NCBI GenBank assembly: GCA_009733575.1
Contig: ML769392.1
Location: forward strand, 1-64,000
Direction: 5' to 3'
Source of the DNA: Gymnopus androsaceus JB14
Taxonomy: Eukaryota; Basidiomycota; Agaricomycetes; Agaricales; Omphalotaceae
Length of the DNA: 64,000 nucleotides
The stretch's first letter is position 1. Each line of letters opens with the position of its first letter. The notes beneath the pieces were generated by a model that saw nothing but the letters and a program-made list of their open reading frames with translations, did no database searches and was not told the DNA's origin. The position numbers and the translations under genes were made by a program. Of this stretch, positions 22,231 to 33,281 are shown one piece after another.

Positions 22231-23422
22231 CGTGATGGTAAGAGGAAGGGCTTATTTTGACGCCCATTCAGCGTCACTGGTGATAAAGATCTTCCCAATC
22301 CGAGTATTTCCGCCACACGGAGGGTTTCCGAATCATTGCCGAACCTTTAGTTGTCTTACAAGAATGGAAAGTGCGTGTTGTTTCCAAACCATTCACACGG
22401 TCCCTATAAGGAAGCCCTAACCTTACACCGAAACATGGACAGAAGCGCCCAGCGAGCGCCCGTCGTTCTTCCGAACCATCGTTAGGCCACGTTCAAGCAA
22501 TTTTCCGCAACCATACACTATGTCTATAGCATGATAGCAAAGATGATAACATTTCCTCATTCAGTTCCACTTCCTTCCTACCTCCTGTTTGCAATATCTA
22601 CCTCTTCCCCAATGTACTTACCTTTGTTCTGATTTGTATCTAATTAATCAGAAGCAGGCCATAGTCCTTGTTAAATGCAAGACCTTCAATATCTATGATG
22701 TATGCAAGCTAGCTATCCTTTGTCACTCTATTTCTTTGCAATGTCCTGAGTGCACTACTCATGGTTGCTCTTCCATTTGCTTAATTTGCTGCAAAACAAA
22801 TTATGGTCTGTCACATTCAGCTGTGTTAATATACTTATGCCATATATTTCCTTTATTTATTGAAGAAATTAATTGTCAAGTGTTGTATCAACCTTCTATG
22901 ACATGACGCTCTCACGTCTAAAGACCTGTTTGCACTGCAAACCACTGGCCCAGTCATGCAGCGCCTATGCAGCTACTCTGGAACCTCGCGTTCACAACCA
23001 ACTTCCTCATATATACTAGTGTTCAATTTGTAAACCTTAGATTAGTTATTTGCTGCTCAGACTCAGCTATGCGCAATAATTCATGTTGAACCATTGAATT
23101 CTCAAATGCAACCTCTACCAATTTCATTCAATCTGTTTCCCTTTCTGAATGAAATCATGCAACATCCGAGTCAACTCCAAGTGCCTTTTGCTCACATGTC
23201 AGAACTTGGTCCAGAACAAAGCCATAACTTTCAATTTAATCACTTGCATCTCTAGCTAGATTATTGTGAGATGGTCCAATTGCGGTCTAACACTGTGCAT
23301 CTATTATCTCAAAAGGTTCGGCCCTTCGCCGTTGCGGCCATCCCCCCAGTCATTGCGAATGAAGGAAGCATACAGGTGCAAACTACAACATGGATGTGTA
23401 TGCAGACTCGGATTGTACTAAT
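22231..23422. other. AT-rich gene-poor region
   Basis: About 1.2 kb. The first 200 bp hold the F-box promoter. From about 22560 to 23250 the sequence is markedly AT-rich compared with its neighbours. The frame 22589-22906 encodes 105 residues with a Cys-rich middle (CPECTTHGCSSICLICC) but nothing I recognise. A 9-bp hairpin (TTTCATTCA / TGAATGAAA) lies at about 23123-23154. This may be a decayed repeat. Confidence 0.45.
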
Positions 23423-24860
23423 TCAGCCACTCCAAAAATGTAAAGTGTGGTCGTAAAAGGAACAACTTGCTATCGCTGTTTTCTGATCATTCGAGGAGGG
23501 AGCAAAAGACCAATCCACACCGTATGCCAATGATTCATGTTTATCAAAGTGCTGGACAATGCTGCCTGAACCGCCCTGTGATATATCCTCCGGGCTGGCG
23601 GCTTCCGACGCAAGTCCGTCGAATCGTAGAATCTTGAACCCGTCGTGCATACACGCAACGAGGAGATCGCTTTTCCTTGATGCAGAGGGATGCCATTTGA
23701 CTCGCCAGGCTCCACCGCCAATGTCGGTTTTCGATAGTGGTACGAGAGGTTTTCGCATATCGAATAAACTGACAGAAGAATCGTAACTACATTCAAAGAG
23801 TATGAGTGACAATATTGAAGGAGGAGAATCACTGACCTGCCGACAGCCAGAAGATGTTCAATGTAGGGATGACTTTGGATGGTCGTGATGCCTGCGTCGA
23901 AACTACAGCCCCACATCCGTCAGTTTGGTCTTTGAGAAGATTGAGCACCAAACCGTTTGTTAACGAATATTGGGTCATGTAGAGCTCTTGTGTCCCATGT
24001 TTTTAGCTTAAAATCATCACCGCCTAGTTATGAGTTGGTTATGTCACTCAGGAAGTACGCAGGAACGTCTTACCAGAGTAAACGACATTTGTATCCCAAT
24101 AGTTCCAAGCAGCAATCCACGGTTCATGATCGTGTGCTTTCCATGTACTAGTAGACGAAAGCGAGCTTTCGGTGGGTTCCAGCAAAACAAGATCTCCACT
24201 CGAAAGCGATACTACCATTTTTCCTAGGTTTCTTCAAGACATCATGCGCACCAATCTGCAAGAAAAACAAGGAGATGCTCACGATCTTGGGTTGCGCCTG
24301 TTTGACCAATCTAACGAGAGGCAGAGGGTCTCCGAATCATGTGAAATATTGACGCGAGATGTTTCTTCGAGACGCGACTGTAAGAAAATGATTCAACATG
24401 TGTAGATCGGACGGATAACGCGTCGCAAACCTCCTCCGAGTTCCAGTCAAGCAAAAATATCTCCCCTTCAGAGCCAGCAACGCCGAGAGTGGCTTTACTA
24501 GAAGCGGATCTGTGACACCTTCATGACTTGGAAAGACGCTTCCAGAGGAGAAAGATCAAATATACCACTTCATGTCCGGGAGTGCAGGATAGTTTATTAC
24601 TTGAATTTTATTGCTAAAAGATACACTTTAACCTCTCTGATGAGATAAAATACAAGATGGACACACAATGAACTTTGCGCGATATCATCCTGATCATACT
24701 CGCATCTGAATACCAGGCATTGGCCATTTCTTTTTTGAGGGGCGGTTCTGACTATCTCATCCGACTTTACGAGATTGTATGTCCCGCAGACGAAGATGTC
24801 TCGAGCATCTGGATGAGGACAGAATTCAAGAGAGTCCGCGGGTAAGATAGTATCGAACAT
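23423..24860 (-). CDS. DPH7: Diphthine methylesterase DPH7 (WD40)
   Basis: WD40 protein that demethylates diphthine methyl ester before the last amidation step in making diphthamide on elongation factor 2. The start at 24860 reads MFDTILPADSLEFCPHPDA and IFVCGTYNLV, the family's N-terminal signature. Later exons give KIQVINYPALPDMKW, ATLGVAGSEGEIFLLDWNSEE, LCLSLDWSNRRNP, MVVSLSSGDLVLLEPTESS, HDHEPWIAAWNYWDTNVVYSG, KLKTWDTRALHDPIFV, GITTIQSHPYIEHLLAVGS and the hallmark C-terminus ESLAYGVDWSF and ASCSFYDHTLHFWSG (TGA at 23425-23423). At least eight introns. Two joins in the middle (near 24290 and 24520) need very short introns and are not fully resolved. Confidence 0.88.
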
Positions 24861-25093
24861 CCCCAAAAAAAAAATTTCAAGCACTGTGGTTAAGGCTGTA
24901 AGCTGTAAGTCCTCCGTCCAGGTTTTCGAAGATTTCAACGAGCGCCGACCATCTGGCCGGCACGCCACATTAGGCGCTCATTCAAATGGGCGCTTATTTT
25001 CGCATCTTTCCCCAACTTCCAACCAACTTCTGCCACTGTCGTGGCACGGACTAATACCTGAATAACCCGTCTTTCCTTTTTTCAATCATCATC
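24861..25093. promoter_or_regulatory. Divergent promoter, DPH7 / small membrane protein
   Basis: 233 bp between the two start codons, including a run of nine A at about 24868. On the minus strand the DPH7 frame is open a little further upstream (to 24968), but the family N-terminus begins at 24860. Confidence 0.45.
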
Positions 25094-25759
25094 ATGGACT
25101 TTGTTCAGGGACTTGATCCTTCCAAACTCGTTCTTTTCGGAGCGGCCTTTTCCTTCTTTCTATCTGGATTCTCAGCACCTCCTTACAATCTCCCAATATT
25201 CCTATTTGGCATCTACGCTCAGGAAAATGCTGAAGCGTTTGTGTCTCTTCAGGCTGTACGTTGTTCTGTTCTGGTTCGCTGCCTATTTTACCGACAGTCT
25301 TACAGTTCACTGCCTTACTCGGTGCCTCCGTCTTTTACGACGTGATATGGATGATAAGGAATGAACAAAACGGCTTTATCAAGCTCTTGACCGTCTTGCT
25401 TTTGCTCGTCAAAGTGGGTGACTCAAGTCTGGCATACTTCCCCACTAACTTTCGACAGCTTCCTACCATCCTTGCATTTGGACTAGCTGCGCGCCAGCGA
25501 GGTGCGCAGTTTGGCCTTGGTATTCGTGGAAGCGACATCAACGGACCTACTGGTACGTCAAGCTCACTCTTAACTATTTCTCAACTCTCTAATAACGAAT
25601 ACAGTTTGGGCAATGCCGGGTGGCTTCACTAGCGGACGCGATGGTTACCAGAACGTTGATGATGAACCCCCTGTTCACCAACCCAGAGCTACAGCCCCTC
25701 CTCCTCCAGCTCATCCAGCTCCGACCCAGGCCGCACCCGGAGCGTACCAGACCGTGTAG
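25094..25759 (+). CDS. Small multi-pass membrane protein, AGTRAP-like (tentative)
   Basis: Exon 1 encodes MDFVQGLDPSKLVLFGAAFS, a hydrophobic span and YNLPIFLFGIYAQENAEAF. After an intron (GTACGT to TTACAG) come FTALLGASVFYDVIWMIRNE, LLTVLLLLVK, a second intron, then LPTILAFGLAARQRGAQFGL, a third intron, and a hydrophilic Pro/Ala-rich tail ending PGAYQTV (TAG at 25757-25759). Four hydrophobic spans and a D-I-W turn resemble the AGTRAP family of small four-helix membrane proteins, but similarity is judged by eye and weak. Length is about 165 residues. All joins keep frame. Only 44 bp separate its stop from the REV3 stop. Confidence 0.7.
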
Positions 25760-25803
25760 TATAAGAAGATTATCATTCTAACCTCGTCTAGTCGTCGTAA
25801 TTG

Positions 25804-28800
25804 TTATAATGAATCGTCCATTTCCTCCTCCAGCACCGAATTCTCGTCTACCAACTCTTTTACAAGTTCATGTAGAATCTCAAGGAATTCTATTCTAGCT
25901 TCTGCCTTTTTCCGAACAAACAGCCAGGAACAGTCCAGCGATTGACATTCGGCAGCCTCTTGCAGGGAAGTCCCAGTGCATGACGCGCAAACCCTGTGGC
26001 TCTTGTTCAAACGTTGTTCGTTAGATCCAATGCGGTTCAAGACTCCCGCGAGGGTCGACTGCGGTTGTTTCCAGCAGCGAGCACACAATCCTAGTGCAAC
26101 ATTAACACAACTAGCAACTAAGAGAAGGGCCATACCTTGTAAAGCGAAATCCCCGCAGATGAGGCATTCAGACCGGTCAAAGTGCTCATTGATGTTGTAT
26201 GCGTCCGATTCGATAACCTGTGGCGCGCCTTTTTTGCCAGGTGATACGACATCTATCTGTCTAGCTTTGGGCATTTCGTTATACCATTGACGGACGTCAG
26301 CTCCGACGAGATTGAAAATTCGCTCCAAAGGAGGAATCAACACCCTAGAAATGTAATACGTGGCATCTAGTTGGGTATGACTACGATGCATGAATCAGTT
26401 AACGTATTGTGGTGGTAGAATTTAACTAACGGATTTTGGAGGAACGCGAGGGGATCCGTGGCTCTGTTCACGAGTTTCGATCCAGGCTCACCCCGAGCGA
26501 TAACATAGGGCACACGTTCACCGTATTGAGGTTCGTCACTGGGATCCAGAAGAGTTCTTTTCGCGGCCACGGCTACGCCAGGTGGAGGTGGCCCTTTTTC
26601 ACTACAGAAATATGTGATTAGTAGCTAAATTGGATTTCATCTTCAGCGGAGCACCTGTAGGTTCCCATCTTGACCTCCTTAGAGAAGATAAAGTCTTGAA
26701 CTGGAGCTCTATTCTCCAACAATTTCGTCCATGATTCGCAACAGTATTCCTTCACTTGACTTAAATCCTGTGTCCGGAACAGAATTCTGGCGAGATTGAA
26801 GGTCAATATGGAAGCAACGTCAGGATAAAGGATGATTTCACTTCAAACAGTTTTCCGTCATTTTCTGTTGCGCAGGGATTCCGTCTCTACGAACTGTCTC
26901 GATTCCTTTAGCCTCGAAGACGGGCTCCTTGTCGTCGATATTCTCGTATTTGAAGCCTACGTAGCGTTTCTTTGCCATGAGCACGCAAGGGTGATACACC
27001 TGACAACTTCAGTACGTGAATCAAAGGATGGGGTATGTTTTAATACCTTTTCAAACTTCAGTTTAACAGGAGCGGGGTTGAGAGCCGTGACGGCGTCGGC
27101 GATTTCGTGCCCAATGCGAAAGGCTTGCTCTCGAGTCTTTCCTTGCATGTAACTTGGACAAAACGTGAGCGCGTCTAGTATTAGAAATACGAATCAACTC
27201 ACATAAACATGCTGTCTGTATCACCATATACTACCTGATGTATCGGTCAGAGACGAAAGAATCAGAAAGGTTATCAATCGGTACCTCAGCCCCCCATCTC
27301 TTGGTTTCGCCGATGAGATTATCGCCTTTTCCAGAGTTTCTCTTCCGCTCTGCACGATGCTATCTGCGATCTCAACAGCAGGCATTCTGCCTGAGAAGCT
27401 AGCACTGGTATATCCATAGGTTACATTGGCGATATACTTGAGGCCTAGTTGTCGCGCATTGAGAATCCTAGTTAGTGCCTGTAAAAAAAATGCAATTGTA
27501 GTCAAGAAGTGCATTGGTTGAGTGAACTACAGACTTTATCGTGTTTATATCCCTTCATTGCCTGCTTTACCATTACACGAGTGTCGAGCAACTCCGTCAG
27601 CATGCGGGGAAGAAGTCCTTTGCGAACGTCTGGCTTTCACGAAAATGATCCCATTTGGTGCAACTATCAGTGGATTAGTCGTTGGGCAGCTGCATCGTCA
27701 TCAAATGCTCACCCGTTATATGATTGCTTAATTTTTCAAGAAGGCCGGCAGTTCGATCTAAATCCACCACCCCAAACTTGTTTCGGCCTTGAAAATCTAC
27801 TACTCTACCTAAACAAGTAGAGTAGCACATATTCTGTAGTCAAATAGGTCAGCGATTCTCGGATTTAATCGGTGCTCCTTTAACCCTAGAGATGAGCTCG
27901 ACAGTGACTCTCACCTGAGCAATCATTAGTGACGGATATAAACTCTGAAAATCCAGGACCACAAGAGGGCTGGTGTACAGTGCTGATTGAGGTTCCATGA
28001 TCAGAGGAAGACACTCGGCTGCGTTCTGCTTCCCGACCTGCACGCCAAATGTTGGTTCATTTCAGAACACTTGGAACGAGGAACGAGACGAATCTTACAT
28101 CACTCTTGCTGGGAGAGATCAGAACAAAACTCTCTGGCTTTGCAATCCGAAACATAAAAGACTCGACTTTGAATTGCGACCCGCGACTAATCACAGAATA
28201 GAAATCGACACCAAATACCCGAGCAAATTCACTAGAAACCGTAGTGAGTATATAGACCCTTCGACACAGGCGGTGAAGGATTCACGCCGTTTTAGTGACG
28301 ACCTCGGATTGATTCAAAATTTCAATGTTGAAGGAGGTGCGATTGACTAGATATCGAATCAAAGTAATCATATGAGCGGGAGATGCACTATGATACCAGT
28401 TCGTCAACGTTGAAGGACTGTATTTTGGAACTCTGAAATTGAGATATTTAGACGGAGCAAAATCAGAAGCTACGATTTCAAGTAACACCTTCGACCGAGG
28501 ACATGAAAGGCTACATTCTCGAATGTGTATATGTTGAGTGTCTGTTCAGAGCGCATGATTCGCCATAGGTTGAATACATGGCGACCGGCAACTTTCAGGG
28601 TTGTGGTATGCCTGGCCTCCCACTGCGTGTTGTTGTTCGAAGAATACCGAGGAGGTGCACGAGCGATTAGTTCCTCGAGCTCGAGACCTAAAATGCACCC
28701 GTGAATATGAGCATGTCATTGAAGACGGTTAAGAATTGACCAAAGGAGTGAGCCCTAGCTGAAAGGTAACCCCATGACGAATTCTGGACATCCCACCCAG

Positions 28801-31720
28801 TTAGAATGTCGGGGTCCAAGTCTATGATGATGTCCACTAGCGAATTAATCAAGTCCAACTCCGACGAAAATACTTCCAGTGCCATATCATGCAGTCTTCC
28901 GACGTTCATTTGCGTGGACTCCTACACAGAGCACACGACGTATCTGAGGTTCATCTTCTGCCGTTTGGAAGCTATAGAAGACAGCGACAAGCTCTGAGGA
29001 AGCACTGAGAGTTAGGACGTATCGTTTGACTAGTAAAAAATAGTACCGTTCTCTTCTGCGTGTGGTAATCGTCCAGCGTTAGATGGCGCTGATGGTAAGG
29101 ATTAGAATTAGTTGTCACTGTATCAAAATTAGGGTGCGGCTTATTACCAAAGACCTCCAGCGACAGGATGCCCATATCTTGCTTTGCACGACCAGTGCCA
29201 CCATCGATTTTTATCGGGGAAGCCTTGAGGCCATACTTATTGATTTGTGTGGGACCTTGGATCTGCTAGAATGAGCGATTAAAAAAGAAAAAAGACAACA
29301 ATACATGCCTGTGTTCGAGATGAAAATTTGGATATCGCAACAGATTTCAGTTGACCTTCAGGGGAGCGAAGCCACTTCCGGACCTCCTTGACACTTGGAG
29401 GAGATCCGGCATACTCCCAACCACCTATATCTGAATCTGTTTCTACAGCACTGGTGACTTGCTCAGAATCATTTGCATCACAATCTGACACCCAATCATC
29501 GAGATGTGTAATTCCTTCGCCGCCTTTCAGATTGTAGACCAAGCCTGCGTATTCTCGCGGTCTAGGCGGCGCATCTTTCTCGTCGGAGTAATAAGGCGCA
29601 CGGTAGATTCGACTGCTCAGTCCAAAGTCTTCAATAGTAGACAGCAGCTGGGAAGCGGAGGGTGGGGCGATAGAGTACATATACCTATGACTACTAGGAC
29701 TGAGAAGCTTGTCCCGAGACCACACAGTCTGAGGTCTAGTAATGATTTTGCCCATTGCGTTTGATGAATATGTTGAACCCATCTCACTGAACTTTCCAGC
29801 ATCATCAAAAATCTGTGGTATTTCTTGAGATTTAGTAGAGGTACTCTTTTCTTGATGGTACGACGAACTGAAAAATCGTCAGATATACAATTCGAAGTAG
29901 GAATATAAGACTAACGTTATAGGTTTTCCTTCGAGAGGGTCTTTTCTGACTTTGCTTGCCTCAAGCAAAATGGGTCTCCTTCTAAGAGTGATTTTTCAGT
30001 ACAGCGCTGAACAGCTGAGAGCACCGATTTCACCTTGATGGCGTTGGAGAACCTCTGTCGCTACTAGGAGTCCTATTCTTCAGCACGTTTGAAGTTTGTA
30101 ACGAAAATAAGTACCGTACCTTTCATCCGAGTCTTCAGATATAACATTATCACTCGACCTGAAATTTCGGATCAGTCAAAAACTGGAGTAGGATATATAC
30201 CTACAACCTACCGAGTTAATTGCAACCCAGTGGCGATGATATCAGGAGTTTCATCGATGAACGGATTGCTACTGGGGGAGATTTAGTGAATCTTAAGATT
30301 TGGACAGATATTAACCGATACTCGGAAAGTTCATTATCCTCTTCTTCTTCTTCTTCCACTCCGGGTGAAATAGCATCGGTTTCGTTATCTTCATCATCTT
30401 CATCTTCTAGTCGGATGTCCTCGTGAGGAGTATCATCAAATGGATGGTCCAAAATATCAGCCTCCATATCCTCCGTCGGCAGATCTTCCACGGAAAGAAA
30501 GGAGGTGTCAACGTCCACATTAACATCATCTTCTGGGTTGTCATCCTCAAGGGGCGAGCCCGACCTTGTAGCATTGTTTGTTGGTTCCGAACGAGAAAGC
30601 TGATCGTGATCAGGTTTTCGTGGTTTCCAGATCTTATACTCCTCTTCCCATAAGGCTTCAACGCTTTCAAAGGTCGTCATTACGGCGCCTTCCCAACCCT
30701 GGCTATCATCGTTACCCTGAGTGATGGCAGACCGTTCTTGTTCGATGCGATGTCGAATTTCGTCCCAATATCTTGCTTCAGCTACCCATCCAGCACCCAT
30801 CCCCCTGGACGACTCGCTGAGATCGACAGGAATCTCCGGGGATGGATTCAATCCGCGAGCATGTCGTCGTTGGCGTTCATCTTCCCAAAGCTCCCGGACA
30901 CTGAGAACAAGGGGATCGCTGGGAGGAGCAGGAGCAGGAATTTTGAGTTTGTGATGCCATTCTCGCGCGACAAGTTTTCGTCTGTTCAAAATATGATGAG
31001 CAGCCGCATCTACTTCTAGCGACATTCGAGATTGGCGAAAATGGGAGGAGTGAGGGAAGGATTGGTGCTGCATGGGTTCGGAAGGATCCTCCTCTTCCTG
31101 CTGGCCCCGTTGTGAGACATCTCCAAGCTCAATCCAACCACAGCCATAAAGTCCAAAGTCGGAGAGGAATTGTAAGGTATAATTCAAATGACTCTCGTAA
31201 ATAGAGAAACGGGTGCCCATAACCGTTCCGTTTTGCATCATAGTCACTATTCGGGATACAAGAGCTGGGTCGGCCACTAATATCTTCAGGAAAGGGGAAT
31301 AGGAAGAATGGAACCCGTAAAAGTGCACGCCTTTTACCAAAATAACAGAGCGAATATAGCGGGATTTGGATGAGCTGGGGTCCTTGCGAAGCGATAGAGC
31401 AACAGCGTGATTTAAAGAGCGCCTGAGCTTGGTAGTGTAATTTCTCACTTGAGGGCTGTAAGTCTAGTAGGGAATACAAGATCCAAACAAGTCTCACCGT
31501 GATTGGCCTTCAGAATTCCTGAATATTCAATGAAAAAGTACGGATAAACCTGATGTACATGCAAACAGGTCTTTTGCCCGTTACTGGAAGGCCCATAAAT
31601 TCGTAAAACTGGCACCAATGGAAGCGTGGAATTGTCGAGAGGTCCAGGGGGCGCGAGGGTATAGTCGATTTGATTAATTTGTACCCGTAAAGAAGGGAGA
31701 GATGGTGAAGGAGAGTCCAT
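25804..31720 (-). CDS. REV3: DNA polymerase zeta catalytic subunit Rev3, frame broken once
   Basis: B-family translesion polymerase acting with Rev7 to extend from damaged bases. The start at 31720 reads MDSPSPSLPSLRVQINQIDY, followed by the N-terminal domain (HVHQVYPYFFIEYSG) and a long acidic, disordered middle. The exonuclease-like region contains LDPDILTGWDVQNSSWGYL and FNIEILNQSEVV. Polymerase motifs: A LDFQSLYPSLM; B YIANVTYGYTSASFSGRMP; C YGDTDSMF. C-terminal cysteine clusters are CLICG with CARC, and CASC with CQSLDC, the second being the usual Fe-S/Pol31-binding site. Every join I followed keeps frame except one. Between APNGIIFVKAR and VRKGLLPRM one extra base sits at about 27628, inside the conserved palm-preceding segment. 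There are about 15 introns. Confidence 0.92.
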
Positions 31721-31986
31721 GAATATGTACACAGAAAGATACAGATAAGATAAATACGTAGAACGCGTTCGTCGCGTCTGTGATGACTGTTTGAGATGAA
31801 GGGACAAACGCGCTGAGTCATGATCAGCTAAGTATGAATCAAGTGACAAGGCCGAGTCGACCGAGTATAATTCATCTCGACTTCGTCACCATCTGGTTCT
31901 CTGACTTCATCTGACTTCATCTTCGATCTGTAAGTAGTAATAATCCCCATTCTCAGTGGCTAACTTCTCAAATCTTAGCGCATACC
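31721..31986. promoter_or_regulatory. Divergent promoter, REV3 / glucose-6-phosphate 1-epimerase
   Basis: 266 bp between divergent starts. It contains a direct repeat TCTGACTTCATC at about 31900-31924 (TCTGACTTCATCTGACTTCATC), a tandem 10-bp unit that could be a binding site. Nothing else identifiable. Confidence 0.5.
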
Positions 31987-33172
31987 ATGCCCGTAGAACA
32001 ATCGGCCGATAAAATCATCTTGAAACATCCCAAAGTACGCGACTCCTGCTTTTCTGTTCGCTTCAAGTTACTGATGCCACTGCTTAGGGCTCTAGTGCTG
32101 AACTTTTGCTGTATGGAGCTACTGGTGAGACACAGATAGATAAATCTGAACAAGCTCAAGCAATTGTTCCTAATATCATACATTCTTTATAGTAATTTCG
32201 TGGAAGGCCGCTGACAAGCTTCATCTCGAACCATTTGAACGTCTCTTTGTCTCTTCCAAGGCTTTGTTGGATGGATCCAAACCAGTTCGTGGTGGGATCC
32301 CTGTGGTGATTAATCTGTGATTTTTGAAGCGATCCAAGCCTCCTGAATTCGCGAATCCGGTCACAGGTCTTCCCTTGTTTCGGTGCTCCTAGCCACCCCG
32401 AGCATGCCCGTCTCAGTCAACATGGCTTCGCACGTAACTCAGTCTGGACTTGGGATGGCATTGTAATGGATAATGAAGCTGGAGTGTCCGTTCGATTGAG
32501 TGAGAAAGTTTTCTAAATAAACCGTACTTTTGCTCACAAATACTTTAGCTCTTGAACCCACCTCCGGGATTCAGGCAGTGTACAATAAACCCTTTCACCT
32601 CAGTTACGTGGTGACTTTGGCCGAACACCAGTTGAGCACCGATCTGCATGTCAAGAATACTTCTACCTCGACGGATTTCCCTCCCGACGTTCTCGAATTC
32701 CAAGCTTTGTTCCACAACTACATCCGTGCTCCTTCATCCAGTGTTCTCATCCACTCGCTCGAGAATTTGAAGTACATTGATAAGATCGACTCGAGTTTCC
32801 AGGGTCTGAAGACAGAGACGCGTGCTGGAGTCGATGTAAAGACTGCTACAGACTCTGTGTACGAAGATGCGCCTCAGAACTATGAGCTCACTTGGCCCGG
32901 AGGAGGACTTTCACTCAGGACCACTCATCTGAAAGATGTTGTTGTATGGAACCCACAGGCAGAGGCTGGCAGTAAGATCGGTGATATGGAGGAAGGAGGA
33001 TGGTGAGCTCGAAAACCCAGCAGATGTTCATGTCTAATGCTATTTTAGGGAACGATATGTTTGCTTGGAACCAGGACATGTGCGAGGCTTTGCAAAAATC
33101 GAGCCCGGAAGGACCTGGATGGGCCAACAAGTTCTGTCTGTTATCCATGAGGAGAGAAGAATGCACCTTTGA
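31987..33172 (+). CDS. Glucose-6-phosphate 1-epimerase (hexose-6-phosphate mutarotase)
   Basis: Interconverts alpha and beta anomers of glucose-6-phosphate; homolog of yeast YMR099C in the aldose 1-epimerase fold. Exon 1 encodes MPVEQSADKIILKHPK, then ELLLYGATVISWKAADK and LFVSSKALLDGSKPVRGGIP, then VFPCFGAPSHPEH and LSQHGFARNSVWTWD. Later come LTLEPTSGIQAVYNKPFHLS, FQALFHNYIRA (second conserved His) and, after the last intron, YVCLEPGHVRGFAKIEPG with the catalytic Glu. The stop is TGA 33170-33172. The five introns I traced (GTACGC, GTGAGA, GTGATT, GTGAGA and GTGAGC donors) all preserve frame. Length is about 300 residues, as expected. Confidence 0.9.
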
Positions 33173-33281
33173 TGAATGAAACTAAAGTCTAGTAATTGTA
33201 CGACTAGTACTGGGAGGAAATGATGTACAAGTACCAACTGAAGTTGCATTGTATAATAAATCTTGAATGTCTCCAATATCC

